DNA of 64,000 nucleotides from Bacteroidales bacterium (lineage in GTDB: Bacteria > Bacteroidota > Bacteroidia > Bacteroidales > Muribaculaceae), in assembly GCA_910575615.1 (NCBI GenBank), contig CAJTEX010000003.1, forward strand, positions 1-64,000, written 5' to 3'. The notes beneath the pieces were generated by a model. That model was given only the letters and a program-made list of their open reading frames with translations, was not told the origin of the DNA and did no database searches. Shown one piece after another: positions 38,176 to 47,979 of this stretch. How positions within the stretch are numbered: the stretch's first letter is position 1; the number at the start of each line of letters is the position of its first letter. A program made the translations under genes and the position numbers.

Positions 38176-39432
38176 TTACCGGCGTCCTCCCATAAGGTCG
38201 CGAAGGCCATCCATGTCGAAAGTCAGGGAGAATCGCAGGGTCTGGTCAAGGGGGGAGGTCTGCGAGGTGGCGAGCATGTATGCCGCGTCGAGGCGCACGA
38301 CATTGAGCGAGAAGCCAGCTCCGAATCCGAAGTACTGGCGGTTGCCTTTGTACTGGCTTTCGTGGTAATATCCGGCGCGGAGGAAGAACTGCTGGTTGTA
38401 GTTGTATTCCGCTCCGATAGAGTATGAGATTTCCCTCAGCTCCTCCTTCATGCCGCCGGGCGCGTCGCCGAATGACTTGAAGATGCCGGTGATGGGCGAC
38501 ATCGTCTCCCAGTTGTTTAACGCTTCGGTATATGCGGCCTCGTCTACCTGGCCGTCCTGGTCGGTGTAGTCATCGCGTCGCGGGCGTGTAGGCACAAGGA
38601 GCTTGTTGAGGTCAAGGCTTATGGCCAGGTTGTGGTAGTCGGCCAGCGGGAACATGAAAGAGGCTCCCAAGCGCAGGTTGGTCGGCAGGAAAGCAGGGGG
38701 CTGCCCTTCGGGGGAGACTTTTGTACCGATGTTTGAGATGTCCCATCCCCAGGCAAACTGGCATTCGTTCTGCCCCACGATGGGGTATGACACGAAATAT
38801 CCTGAGATGTCGGCTGAGAAGGCCGAGGCTCCGCTTGGCTGTGTGGATGTGCTGGAGGCCCCGAATCCGAGATCGGAATATATGTACCTGAAGACGACTC
38901 CCATGGAGAACTTCTCCGACAGTTTGCGTGAGTAGCCTATGTCAAAGGCCATCTCGTAGGGGTTGATGCTCTCTGTGACTCCTCCGAGGCTCTCTGAGTT
39001 GACTTCTCCGAGGGAGAAATAGCGCAGGGAGGCGCTTATCGCCTGGTTGTCGTTGGTTCCGAGCTTCCAGTATCCGGCGAGGTTGGCCAGGAAGATGTCG
39101 TTGACCAGCTTGCGCAACCAGGGGGTGTAGCTCAGCGAGACGGCTCCCTGGGAGTAGGCGAAGGCATATTTCGAGGGGTTCCAGAACTGGGAGTTGGCGT
39201 CGGGGTCGGTTGCCGCTCCGAGGTCTCCCATGGACGCGCCTCTGGCATCGGGCGCGATTCCGAGGGATGTCACGCCTGTCTGGACCGGGTTGAACTCGTT
39301 CTTTATCTGGTTATCTGCGTTTGCCTTCTGCGTGCATAACATCGCGGCTATGACAGCGGCAGCCAGTGAGGTCTTGGCCGTTGTGTGGGAGAGAAGAATA
39401 TTGCGGGGCGAAGTCATCATTGTCTGTGTCAT
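38176..39432 (-). CDS. porV: T9SS outer-membrane channel protein PorV (LptO)
   Basis: PorV is an outer-membrane beta-barrel that receives T9SS cargo from the translocon and passes it to the PorU sortase. The 418-residue protein has a signal peptide ending near residue 40, then [34 protein letters not shown] and [20 protein letters not shown], all conserved in PorV. The C-terminal part has repeated amphipathic strands and ends with [12 protein letters not shown]. The gene lies downstream of porZ and an unknown gene. Several Met codons near the start make the exact start uncertain; 39432 is used. Confidence 0.94.
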   Translation of the reverse strand: MTQTMMTSPRNILLSHTTAKTSLAAAVIAAMLCTQKANADNQIKNEFNPVQTGVTSLGIAPDARGASMGDLGAATDPDANSQFWNPSKYAFAYSQGAVSLSYTPWLRKLVNDIFLANLAGYWKLGTNDNQAISASLRYFSLGEVNSESLGGVTESINPYEMAFDIGYSRKLSEKFSMGVVFRYIYSDLGFGASSTSTQPSGASAFSADISGYFVSYPIVGQNECQFAWGWDISNIGTKVSPEGQPPAFLPTNLRLGASFMFPLADYHNLAISLDLNKLLVPTRPRRDDYTDQDGQVDEAAYTEALNNWETMSPITGIFKSFGDAPGGMKEELREISYSIGAEYNYNQQFFLRAGYYHESQYKGNRQYFGFGAGFSLNVVRLDAAYMLATSQTSPLDQTLRFSLTFDMDGLRDLMGGRR

Positions 39433-39508
39433 TAAGGTCTCCGGATTGTCGGGGAGGTATACTGAATATATAACTGAAAACCGGCGGTTTTATTGCCCCG
39501 TCGCGGGG

Positions 39509-40039
39509 TCAAAGGCGGCTCAGTGGCATAAGATGGGTGAGGATCTCGTCGCGCGACAGTGTCTGACGTCCGGTGAGGTCGCGTGCCATGCCGCATACCG
39601 CAGAATTGACCGCGGGATGTGACAGCAGCCGGCGCAGGTAGCTGAACGAGTTGTCGCAAATCTGCTCTACCTCTGAGGAGTCGAGTCCGCAGGAGTCTTC
39701 TCCCTCGCGGGTGAGGTGCTCAAGCATTAGGGAGCGCACTTCATTTGACAAATCTGATTGTCTCCTTCCGAGGGAGCGGGCAAGCAGGTTGCCGATTACC
39801 ATCGCCGATGTGAGCTGGAAATGTCGGAAAGAGGATGTCCATACGTTCTTGACCGACAGGCCGGGATTGACCGGGGTGAAGAAGTCGGGGGTGAGTCTCA
39901 TCCCGAAATCGGCGGGTGCGTCCAGGCAGATGGCATCGATGTATTTCTCTGCGTCGAAAATGTATAGCGCAAGCGCCATACCGCAGAGCCCGAAAGCCCT
40001 GTCGGTGGTGTCGGTGTATTTCAATGAGGCTGAGGCCAT
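39509..40039 (-). CDS. Uncharacterised protein between porZ and porV
   Basis: This 176-residue protein has no signal peptide, so a cytosolic location is likely. It looks mostly helical with a few acidic patches (DSSEVEQICDNSFSYLRRLL). No known domain is recognised. It starts 6 bp after porZ and ends 76 bp before porV, so it is probably cotranscribed with both T9SS genes. Whether it has a role in T9SS is unknown. Confidence 0.7.
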   Translation of the reverse strand: MASASLKYTDTTDRAFGLCGMALALYIFDAEKYIDAICLDAPADFGMRLTPDFFTPVNPGLSVKNVWTSSFRHFQLTSAMVIGNLLARSLGRRQSDLSNEVRSLMLEHLTREGEDSCGLDSSEVEQICDNSFSYLRRLLSHPAVNSAVCGMARDLTGRQTLSRDEILTHLMPLSRL

Positions 40040-40045
40040 GTGGAA

Positions 40046-42454
40046 TCAGTTAATTACCATTATCTTGGTGACACAGCTGTCGCTTCCTGACTCATTGCCG
40101 GTGCCGTGGGAGGCAAACACATAGTAGACGCCGGTCTTCACTCGGTCGCCATTGGCGTTGCAGCCGTCCCAGGTAATCATTCCGCCTTCGCTCCGACCTT
40201 GGAAGAACACGTTGCCGGCCGAGTCAGCGATTTTGACGAGGGTGTTGTCCATCAGGCCGGTGACGGTGATCCATCCGGAGTAGTCGGGACGCACGGGGTT
40301 GGGGTAGGCGTACACGTCATCAAGATTCTCGCTTGCGGGGGCGGCGGTGGAGTTGTATTCAACCACTCCGGCCGATGTCGCGAAGAACACGCTTGATGAA
40401 TTGGGGTCGCACGCCACGGAGAAGACCGTGTTGGAGGGAAGTATGGAGTTGCTTGTGTCGTAATGCTCAATTATCTGGTCGCCATTCTCGCTCACGAGGT
40501 ACACGCCGGCGGTGGTGGTGCCTATCCATTTGCGGTTGGCGCTGTCGACGGCGATGCTGCTCACAGTGAGCGCGTCAAGCAGGTAGTCGGCGAGGCCGGT
40601 TCCGTCGTTGCGCGGGACTTTCAGGTGGTTGACCTGGGCCACATCCGATGTGATTTTGGTCGGGTCGGTGATTTCAAACACTCCTTTGTCAGTGCCTACC
40701 CACAACCGGCCCTTCTTGTCCTCGCAGAGGGCCCATATGTGATAAAATGAGAGTGATTTGTTGTCTTGGTCGATATAGCTTCTGGTGACGATTATTTCAT
40801 CGTCAGAAATATTAGGGGTGTCTTTTAACTTTGCAAAAGCGATACCGGCATTCCATTCGCCACGTGCAAACGCCATCATCTTGGACTGTTTCAATGGGAC
40901 ACCTATGGTAGAGCGATATAGTATGTTCACATCGTAGTTCTTCCAAGCCTCTTTTTCTGGGGCTGGTTTGCTTAAATCGGAATAAGAGATTGAATGAAGG
41001 TTGTTTGTGTCGTCTTTGGCGTTTTCTTGCGCAACCCATAGGTTGTCAAACGCATCGAAGCCAATGTACGCGATTCCATAAAAAGAATACAAGTTCAGGG
41101 TTGAGTTCGAGCTGGTGAACTGGTGAGTTTGTTTGCCATTCTCGAATCTAAGCAATCCATTGCGGAATGTTGCGACATATATCACGTTTGGATTTTTGGG
41201 GTCTTCTACTACCCACATCGGCTGTGGTATTGAAGTGGCTGGCGCCCCATTGTTCATTATTTCAGTGGGGGTGCCATTCTGGAAACCCTCACCATTGTTG
41301 TACACTGACAGGCGCAGGGGGCTGGAGCCGGTGAATCCTAATGCGGCACCTCCGGAGGAATATTCGTTCCAGAAAAAGAGTTTGCCAGAAGGTTGGGCGA
41401 ATATGCGATTGCAGTTGGTTGTCGAGAACTCGGTTTTGCCAAATTTGTCACCAAACTGTATGGGGTTGGCGCGGTCGGTGATATCATACTGGCAGATGCC
41501 ATCGGCATTCCCCCCCCACATATGGCCGAGGCCGTCAAGGGCAGAGAGGGTTTGTCCTTTGAGAATTGCAGGGAATGTGGTCACTTCAGGAGTTGATACT
41601 TGAGTGTCAGCGCCGTAAGTGAACATGTATGTGCCGTTGGCGATAAACGCTTTGTCGGTGCCCACAGGTACTATGTGGGTGATGATGATGTCGGCGTTGT
41701 TGTGACGCACTGTTCCGTATGAGAGCTTGTCAGCACCGAAGTCGAAATCGGCGATTACGGCTTTGTTGTTGTTGCCAGACTTGTGGGTGAATATGATGCG
41801 TCTGTCACCCAATACGGTGGAATAGTCTCCGAATGTCCATGTGGTGGCATTGCCTCCTACTAGTTTGAATTTGTCGATTGCCACGAGGTGTTCTGATGCG
41901 GGGGCTGCCATCATCTTGTTCTCATAGGCTATGACCACATGGTCTCCGATTCCGAAAGCCTTGTCGACAGGTTTTGGGGAGAACATGGTCTCGACCGTCT
42001 GGTTGGTCTTGTCGTCAATGGTGACCAGGCCGAATGATGTGGCGACATAGATGCGGTTGTTGCCGAATCCGATATGGTTGATTGCCGGCTTGCCGGTGAT
42101 GAGCGCGTCGGAGATGTCGGAGATGTTTATCACGCCTCCGTCATCATTGATGCGGTCTATGTTGCAGTCCTGGTATGCGACAATGAGGTATTTCCCTTCC
42201 GGATGAGGGTATATGCCCTTGATTGCTCCTCCATTGAGGTCATTGGAGATGTTAAGGGCGCGAACCTCGTTTGTCTGTTTGTCCACAGAGAATAGCGAGC
42301 CTGTTGACAGGTAATATGTCATGTTCTTGGTCTCGGCGATTGTGGAGACTCCCCCGAACGGGGAATGGATCGTCCATCCTCCCACGGGCAACTGGGCTTT
42401 CACGCCGAGGCATATTAGGGCTAACAGGAATATAGTGGCGAGTTTCTTTGTCAT
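40046..42454 (-). CDS. porZ: T9SS protein PorZ
   Basis: PorZ is a surface component of the T9SS attachment complex that delivers anionic LPS to the PorU sortase. The 802-residue protein has a signal peptide (about 1-20), then QLPVGGWTIHSPFGGVSTIAET. Two beta-propeller-like regions follow, with repeated units such as GKLFFWNEY and KGRLWVGTDKGVFEI, a linker, and a C-terminal T9SS-type domain from about 710 with AYPNPVRPDYSGWITVTGL and VKTGVYYVFASHG. Its length and layout match PorZ (776 residues in Porphyromonas gingivalis). It lies 11 bp after rdgB. Confidence 0.85.
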   Translation of the reverse strand: MTKKLATIFLLALICLGVKAQLPVGGWTIHSPFGGVSTIAETKNMTYYLSTGSLFSVDKQTNEVRALNISNDLNGGAIKGIYPHPEGKYLIVAYQDCNIDRINDDGGVINISDISDALITGKPAINHIGFGNNRIYVATSFGLVTIDDKTNQTVETMFSPKPVDKAFGIGDHVVIAYENKMMAAPASEHLVAIDKFKLVGGNATTWTFGDYSTVLGDRRIIFTHKSGNNNKAVIADFDFGADKLSYGTVRHNNADIIITHIVPVGTDKAFIANGTYMFTYGADTQVSTPEVTTFPAILKGQTLSALDGLGHMWGGNADGICQYDITDRANPIQFGDKFGKTEFSTTNCNRIFAQPSGKLFFWNEYSSGGAALGFTGSSPLRLSVYNNGEGFQNGTPTEIMNNGAPATSIPQPMWVVEDPKNPNVIYVATFRNGLLRFENGKQTHQFTSSNSTLNLYSFYGIAYIGFDAFDNLWVAQENAKDDTNNLHSISYSDLSKPAPEKEAWKNYDVNILYRSTIGVPLKQSKMMAFARGEWNAGIAFAKLKDTPNISDDEIIVTRSYIDQDNKSLSFYHIWALCEDKKGRLWVGTDKGVFEITDPTKITSDVAQVNHLKVPRNDGTGLADYLLDALTVSSIAVDSANRKWIGTTTAGVYLVSENGDQIIEHYDTSNSILPSNTVFSVACDPNSSSVFFATSAGVVEYNSTAAPASENLDDVYAYPNPVRPDYSGWITVTGLMDNTLVKIADSAGNVFFQGRSEGGMITWDGCNANGDRVKTGVYYVFASHGTGNESGSDSCVTKIMVIN

Positions 42455-42465
42455 CGTTGTCTATG

Positions 42466-43065
42466 TCAGAGGTTGTCTTTTAAAACTTTTAGCAGGGCTT
42501 CAGTGGCGCGTCGCCTGTGGGAAATGGCGTTTTTCTCCGTGGGGCTCATCTCGGCGAATGTCTTTGTTTCTCCTTCCGGGATGAAAAGCGGGTCATAGCC
42601 GAATCCGTCGGTGCCGTGCGGGGCTGTGGCGATAGAGCCGTTGACCACCCCTTCGACGATTGTTTCTTTGCCTGCAATAATGAGTGCGATGGCGGTTCTG
42701 AACCGGGCTTTGCGGTTCGCTATCCCGTCCATCCTTTCCAGGAGCAAAGTCGAGTTGGCTGTCGAGTCGTGTCCGCCTCCCCGTCCGTTTGCCTGGGCAT
42801 ATCTCGCAGACATCACCCCCGGCTCTCCACCGAGGACCTCGACTTCCAGGCCGGTGTCATCGGCGAAGCAATCGCAATCAAACCGCTGGCTTACCCACCG
42901 CGCTTTCTGGAGCGCGTTTCCTTCGATAGTGGCGGCGGTCTCCGGAATCTCTTCATTGCATCCGATTTCCTCAAGAGACAGAATCTGGCGCCTGTCTCCG
43001 AGAATGGCGCGCACTTCTGCGATTTTATGGGCGTTGTTGGTGGCGAAAACCAGTTTTTCCTGCAT
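42466..43065 (-). CDS. rdgB: Non-canonical purine NTP pyrophosphatase (RdgB/HAM1 family)
   Basis: RdgB hydrolyses ITP, dITP and XTP to monophosphates, keeping damaged purines out of DNA and RNA. The 199-residue product starts with KLVFATNNAHKIAEVRAIL and has the conserved SLEEIGCNEEIPETAATIEGNA, CFADDTGLEVEVLGG, GVMSARYA, and FGYDPLFIPEG segments. It opens the porZ-porV group and may be cotranscribed with it. Confidence 0.96.
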   Translation of the reverse strand: MQEKLVFATNNAHKIAEVRAILGDRRQILSLEEIGCNEEIPETAATIEGNALQKARWVSQRFDCDCFADDTGLEVEVLGGEPGVMSARYAQANGRGGGHDSTANSTLLLERMDGIANRKARFRTAIALIIAGKETIVEGVVNGSIATAPHGTDGFGYDPLFIPEGETKTFAEMSPTEKNAISHRRRATEALLKVLKDNL

Positions 43066-43198
43066 TGGTCAAGTCATAGTTTACTCAACAATTATAACGG
43101 ACAGCCGGTGTAATTATTATTGGGTGTGCCGAAGTTTTTGTATGTGCGCGATATGGCTATGATTGGCGTTTTTTGTCAGAGAGAGATAAAATGATGGG

Positions 43199-44290
43199 TC
43201 ATATGGCTTGGCGTGATGGGCGTGTTTTGGGTCGGGAAAACTTTTTGCCAATCAGGTTCCATGACGAGTATGCTAATACCGTTGTGGCCAAAAGGACTAT
43301 TGCGAGGGTTGCGGCAGGGTGCAGTATGGCTGGGATGCCCAACAGAATTACAAGTTGTATTATGGGGAAATGGAATAGGTAGATATCGTATGAGATGCTG
43401 TCATGTGATGAAAGCCATTTGCCCCAGGAGCCAATCATCGAGAACCATATAACCAGGCTCCCGGCTACAATGGGCTGCAAAACATAGTCATAGAAAGGTA
43501 TGTGCCGGCTGAATATAATGATGACAATGTCTAATATCAATACATACCAATGGTATTTTTTGAATAAATCAAAATGATAATTGATTATTGCACCTATGTA
43601 AAAAAACACCAACAATGTGCCAAACTGCCTGGCGATGATATTGTATAACTCGTTGCCTGTTGTGTCGGCAAATGAAAGCAATATCGCTCGTGTCGTGATG
43701 GCGGCTACCGCGATGAATATTAATATCAATCCTCCATAAGATTTCTTCATATTCTTGATGAGATGAAAAACCAAAGGGACAGACAAATAGCATACCCATT
43801 CACCTTTCATTGTCCATAAGGAGCCGTTTACAGCCGAAGTGTGGAATGCTTCCCCTGAAAACACTCCTGGCAGGTCTGGGTGGAGGAAGTTCATAAAAGA
43901 GAGGTTGGCAATCAGATATTTCCAAAAGCCGGCGTCCGAAAAATATTCGTAAAGAGGCAATGTGCTTACAAAAGCCAACCCCAGTGCGGAAAATATAACA
44001 ATGAAAATGTAAGGGGGGAGTATTCTACGGGCGCGTCGGCTTAAGTAATATCCCAGGGTAGGATGCTTCTGGAAAGAAGGAAACATAAGGAATCCTGATA
44101 TGGAGAAAAAGCATCCAACGTCTACGGTGCCGCGTTGTATCCAGGGGTAATCCAAGCCGGTCAGCACAGACAGATGCGCCAACAGGACACAAAAGCTAAG
44201 GTAATACCTGACAACCATCATATTGTTTTCCCGAGAGATATGATGGAACATAGGTTGCTTTTGGTGTCCTGCTGGTTTTCTTGTTGACAT
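43199..44290 (-). CDS. Membrane acyltransferase (acyltransferase 3 family)
   Basis: The chosen start (44290, MSTRKPAGHQKQ) gives 363 residues; 44251 (MFHHISRENN) is equally possible. The longer frame back to 45160 runs out of frame through the BI-1 gene and is rejected. The N-terminal NNMMVVRYYLSFCVLLAHLS has the catalytic His region of acyltransferase 3 proteins, followed by FFSISGFLMFPSFQ and YLSRRARRILPPYIFIVIF. About ten membrane helices are predicted. Such enzymes O-acylate surface glycans. Its base composition is clearly AT-rich compared with argS and rdgB. Confidence 0.85.
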   Translation of the reverse strand: MSTRKPAGHQKQPMFHHISRENNMMVVRYYLSFCVLLAHLSVLTGLDYPWIQRGTVDVGCFFSISGFLMFPSFQKHPTLGYYLSRRARRILPPYIFIVIFSALGLAFVSTLPLYEYFSDAGFWKYLIANLSFMNFLHPDLPGVFSGEAFHTSAVNGSLWTMKGEWVCYLSVPLVFHLIKNMKKSYGGLILIFIAVAAITTRAILLSFADTTGNELYNIIARQFGTLLVFFYIGAIINYHFDLFKKYHWYVLILDIVIIIFSRHIPFYDYVLQPIVAGSLVIWFSMIGSWGKWLSSHDSISYDIYLFHFPIIQLVILLGIPAILHPAATLAIVLLATTVLAYSSWNLIGKKFSRPKTRPSRQAI

Positions 44291-44328
44291 CTTGAATCCG
44301 GATTTGGCTGCTGTCTGGGGGCGGCGTG

Positions 44329-45066
44329 TCAGTCGCGGGAGGAGCCGAAGAAGCGGAGGAGGTAGATGAAGAGGTTGATGAAGTCGAGGTAGAGGGAGAG
44401 GGCGCCCCAGGTGGCGAGGGAGCCGTTGGCGATGCCCATGTTCATGGCTGCCATCTGCTTGATTTTCTGGGTGTCCCAGGCGGTGAGGCCGATGAAGATA
44501 AGCACGCCCAGGCCTGAGATTATCCATTCGAAGGTGCTGTTGGCCCAGAAGATGTTGACCAGGCAGCAGATGATCAGGCCGAAGAGGGCCATGTAGAGGA
44601 ATGAGCCGATTTTGGTCAGGTCTCGGTTGGTGAAGTAGCCGTAGACGCTCATTGCCCCGAAGACTGCCGAGGTGATGAGGAATGTCTTGAAGATGGATGC
44701 GAATGAGAACGCGAGGAAGATTATCGACAGTGTCAGGCCGTTGACCAGGGCGAACAGGAAGAAGAGGGCTGTCGACATCCCGGGGCTCATCTTGCCAAGG
44801 CGGGCTGAAATCCAGAGCACGAGGCCGATTTCGACGATTGCCAGGCCCCAGTAGATCCAGCGGCTGGTGGCGAGGGCTACTGTGATGCTGGGGGCGTAGA
44901 AGAATGCTATGAGGGCCGCTGCGGCTGATACGAGCAGGGCCAGGAACATTTTCACGTATACCTGTTTCATTACCGCCGACACTTTGGCGTCGAGCGATTG
45001 GAGCTGCTGGCCGTTCTGCCAGTAGCCTTGGGCATGGTCGGTGTTGTTGAAGTAGTTCATTGTCAT
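44329..45066 (-). CDS. Bax inhibitor-1 / YccA family protein
   Basis: This 245-residue inner-membrane protein has an N-terminal cytosolic stretch followed by seven predicted helices. Typical motifs are VYVKMFLALLVSAAAALIAF, LVNGLTLSIIFLAF and SVYGYFTNRDLTKIGSFLYM, with the helix pair near TAWDTQKIKQM. Bacterial homologues are implicated in Ca2+ leak and membrane protein quality control; nothing more specific can be assigned. It lies 90 bp after argS. Confidence 0.92.
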   Translation of the reverse strand: MTMNYFNNTDHAQGYWQNGQQLQSLDAKVSAVMKQVYVKMFLALLVSAAAALIAFFYAPSITVALATSRWIYWGLAIVEIGLVLWISARLGKMSPGMSTALFFLFALVNGLTLSIIFLAFSFASIFKTFLITSAVFGAMSVYGYFTNRDLTKIGSFLYMALFGLIICCLVNIFWANSTFEWIISGLGVLIFIGLTAWDTQKIKQMAAMNMGIANGSLATWGALSLYLDFINLFIYLLRFFGSSRD

Positions 45067-45156
45067 TGGGGTTTAGAGAGTTGTTGCTGATAAGGGGTGT
45101 CATTGCCGCCGGTGTGGACGGCATGGGCGGGGGAGTGAGGAGAAGGAGCAAAGAGG

Positions 45157-46944
45157 TCACATCCGCTCGGGGACATTGATGCCCAGGAGGCTCATCGCCT
45201 GCTTGACAGTGCGGGCCACCGACTTGCAGAGGGCCAGGCGGAGAGAGCGGGTGGCGGGGTCTTCCTCTTTGAGGATGGAGTAGTCGTGGTAGAACTGGTT
45301 GTATTGTTTGACCAGTTCATAGGTGTAGTTGGCGATGAGGGCCGGGGAGTAGCTGCGGCCGGCCTCTTCCACCGTGGCGGGGAAGTCTGAGAGGGTCTGT
45401 ATCAGGGCTATTTCCTTCTCGTTGGGAATCACCGCCGCGTAGTCGCCTGTCTCATATCCGAGTTCGGCGGCTTTGCGCAGCACCGAGCGGATTCGGGCGT
45501 AGGTGTACTGGATGAAGGGCCCAGTGTTGCCGTTGAAGTCGATTGACTCCGCGGGGTTGAACATCATGTTCTTGCGGGGGTCGACCTTGAGCAGGAAGTA
45601 TTTCAGGGCTCCGAGTCCGACGGTCTCTGAGATTTCGTCGATTTCGGCGGGGGTGAGGCCGTCGGTCTTGCCGAGCTGAGCCGACACTTCGCGGGCGTTG
45701 GCCACCATCTCCTCCATCAGGTCGTCGGCGTCTACCACGGTGCCCTCGCGGCTCTTCATCTTGCCCTGGGGCAGCTCCACCATTCCGTATGAGAAATGGA
45801 CGAGGTCCTTGCCCCATTTGAATCCGAGGCGGTCGAGCAGGAGCGACAACACCTGGAAATGGTAGTTCTGCTCGTTGCCGACCACGTATATCATCTTGTC
45901 GATGGGGAAGTCGCGGAAGCGGAGCTTGGCGGTGCCGATGTCCTGGGTCATGTAGACCGAGGTGCCGTCAGAGCGCAGCAGGAGCTTGTTGTCGAGGCCG
46001 GCGTCGGTGAGGTCGGCCCATACCGAGCCATCTTCCTTGCGGTACATGATGCCCTTCTCAAGCCCTTCGATCACCTTCTCTTTCCCTTCGAGGTAAGTGT
46101 CAGACTCGTAGTAGATTTTGTCGAAATCCACACCCATGCGCTTGTATGTCACGTCGAACCCGTCGTAGACCCACTGGTTCATCTTCTCCCAGAGCGAGCG
46201 CACCTCGGGGTCTTTCTGCTCCCATTTGCGCAGCATCTCGCGGGCCTCGGCCATGAGGGGTGACGCGGCTTTTGCCTCATCCTCGGTCATGCCTTTCTCC
46301 ATCATCTCCTTGACCTCCTGGCGGAAGTGCTTGTCAAACAGCACATAGAAGTCGCCGATGAGGTGGTCGCCTTTCTTGCCGGTTGACTCGGGTGTCGCGC
46401 CGTCGCCCCATTTCTGCCAGGCGAGCATAGACTTGCAGATGTGGATGCCACGGTCGTTCACGATGTTGGTCTTGACAACCTTGTTGCCGCAAGCCTGCAG
46501 GATGCGGGAGAGGGAGTAGCCCAGGAGGTTGTTGCGGACATGGCCCAGGTGGAGGGGCTTGTTGGTGTTGGGGGAGGAGTATTCCACCATCACCAAGGGG
46601 CTGTCGGCGGTCTCCTCCTTGAAGCCGAAGTTGTCGTCTGACGCGATGTGCTCCAGCACCGAGTTCCAGTAGGTAGGCTCGATGACGATGTTGAGGAAAC
46701 CCTTCACGGCGTTGAAGCGGTCAACCGCCGGCTCATTGTCGACCAGCCAGTTGCCAATCTCCGTGGCCACGGCGTCGGGGGCCTTGCGGGCGGCTTTCAC
46801 CCAGGGGAAGACCACGATGGTGAGGTTGCCCTCGAACTCCTTGCGGGTGGCCTGGGGCACAATCTGTTCAGCCGGGGTGTCTACCCCGTAAAGTTCCTTT
46901 ACTGCGCGGGAAACTCCTTGCGATATGATGCTGTCGAGTGACAT
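45157..46944 (-). CDS. argS: Arginine-tRNA ligase
   Basis: ArgRS charges tRNA-Arg with arginine. The chosen start at 46944 gives 595 residues; the longer frame begins inside the promoter. Class I motifs are present: HLGHVRNNLLG (HIGH-like) and GKMKSREGTVV (KMSKS-like, with the Ser shifted). The C-terminal anticodon-binding domain has YTYELVKQYNQFYHDYSIL. tRNA-Arg(CCT) is encoded in the same window at 62033. Confidence 0.96.
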   Translation of the reverse strand: MSLDSIISQGVSRAVKELYGVDTPAEQIVPQATRKEFEGNLTIVVFPWVKAARKAPDAVATEIGNWLVDNEPAVDRFNAVKGFLNIVIEPTYWNSVLEHIASDDNFGFKEETADSPLVMVEYSSPNTNKPLHLGHVRNNLLGYSLSRILQACGNKVVKTNIVNDRGIHICKSMLAWQKWGDGATPESTGKKGDHLIGDFYVLFDKHFRQEVKEMMEKGMTEDEAKAASPLMAEAREMLRKWEQKDPEVRSLWEKMNQWVYDGFDVTYKRMGVDFDKIYYESDTYLEGKEKVIEGLEKGIMYRKEDGSVWADLTDAGLDNKLLLRSDGTSVYMTQDIGTAKLRFRDFPIDKMIYVVGNEQNYHFQVLSLLLDRLGFKWGKDLVHFSYGMVELPQGKMKSREGTVVDADDLMEEMVANAREVSAQLGKTDGLTPAEIDEISETVGLGALKYFLLKVDPRKNMMFNPAESIDFNGNTGPFIQYTYARIRSVLRKAAELGYETGDYAAVIPNEKEIALIQTLSDFPATVEEAGRSYSPALIANYTYELVKQYNQFYHDYSILKEEDPATRSLRLALCKSVARTVKQAMSLLGINVPERM

Positions 46945-47009
46945 GGCTTTGTGTTGAGTGTTGTTACGAAATGTTGGAAAATCGCGCCTGGGCGGCAGTG
47001 ATTGAAATG

Positions 47010-47017
47010 CAAAGGTA
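47010..47017 (-). promoter_or_regulatory. argS promoter -7 element
   Basis: TACCTTTG on the minus strand fits the consensus, 66 bp upstream of the argS ATG. The -33 region reads T-rich without an exact TTTG. Confidence 0.55.
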
Positions 47018-47048
47018 CTCAATTTCCCTGAAAAAAAGGCCGGGACGC

Positions 47049-47078
47049 TTGTTAATCTTGTCTAAATCATTATCTTTG
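47049..47078 (+). promoter_or_regulatory. Promoter of the S1/P1 nuclease gene
   Basis: TTG (47049-47051), a 19-bp spacer and TATCTTTG (47071-47078). It is divergent from the argS promoter, and both elements lie within 70 bp. Confidence 0.7.
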
Positions 47079-47133
47079 CGGTGTGATTAAAGGCTTTGCG
47101 GCCTCAATATCGATTCTAAGTCAGACAAACCCG

Positions 47134-47952
47134 ATGAAAAAATCATTACTCCGTATCTTCCTTGCCATGGCGATGATGCCCGTGGCGCTCAGCGTGTTGG
47201 CGTGGGGTCAGAAAGGCCACGATGTCACCGCCTGCATCGCCGAACGCCATCTCACTCCCGCCACCCGCGCCGCCGTCGACTCCATCCTCGAGGGCCGGAG
47301 CCTCATCTACTGGGCCAACTGGCTCGACAACGCGAGCCATACCCCCGAATATGCCTACACTAAGACATGGCATTACCGCAATGTGGACGCTGACAAGACA
47401 TACTTCACCCAGCCGAAACATCCCTCCGGCGACATCGTCGAGGGAATACGCTATTCAATAAAGGTGCTGGCCGACACCGCCCAGACCCAGGCCAACCGTG
47501 CGTTTGCCCTTAAGATGCTCACCCACTTCCTTGGCGACCTGCATCAGCCCATGCACCTTGGCCATGCCACGGATTATGGCGGCAACACCATAAAAGTCAA
47601 ATACTTCGGGCGCGATGCCAACCTCCACGGAGTCTGGGACACCAGCCTCGTGGAATCGGCCCACAAATGGAGCTACACCGAATGGGCCGACCAGCTTGAC
47701 CGCCTTTCTCCCTCACAGGAAGTGTTGGTGCTGTCGGGCAATGTCGATGACTGGGCGCAGCGCAAGGTGGAGGAGGCAGCCACCGTGTATGCCGAGACCC
47801 CCGAAGGCTCAAAGCTGGGCTACAACGAGGTGGCGCGCTGGGCGCCGGTGATCGAGGACTCATTCCTCAGCGGCGGCCTGCGCCTGGCCCATATCCTCAA
47901 CTCGATATTCGACCCGGCCTACCCCTACCGCCGTTCGCCGTCCTCGTTCTGA
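47134..47952 (+). CDS. S1/P1-type nuclease
   Basis: Zinc-dependent nucleases of this family cut single-stranded DNA and RNA outside the cytosol. The start at 47134 gives 272 residues with a signal peptide to about residue 23, after which Trp24 (WGQKGHD) would be the mature N-terminus, the residue whose amino group binds zinc in the family. Further zinc motifs are HFLGDLHQPMHLGHATDYGGN and LHGVWDTSLVE. It may supply nucleotides or phosphate from exogenous nucleic acid. It lies 27 bp upstream of the regulator gene. Confidence 0.9.
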   Translation: MKKSLLRIFLAMAMMPVALSVLAWGQKGHDVTACIAERHLTPATRAAVDSILEGRSLIYWANWLDNASHTPEYAYTKTWHYRNVDADKTYFTQPKHPSGDIVEGIRYSIKVLADTAQTQANRAFALKMLTHFLGDLHQPMHLGHATDYGGNTIKVKYFGRDANLHGVWDTSLVESAHKWSYTEWADQLDRLSPSQEVLVLSGNVDDWAQRKVEEAATVYAETPEGSKLGYNEVARWAPVIEDSFLSGGLRLAHILNSIFDPAYPYRRSPSSF

Positions 47953-47979
47953 CGCGGGCCATCCGGATACACCTACGAG

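Noticed and set aside
44291-45160. N-terminal extension of the acyltransferase frame
   Set aside because: This part overlaps the BI-1 gene in another frame and is Pro/Arg-rich; the acyltransferase fold begins only after 44290.
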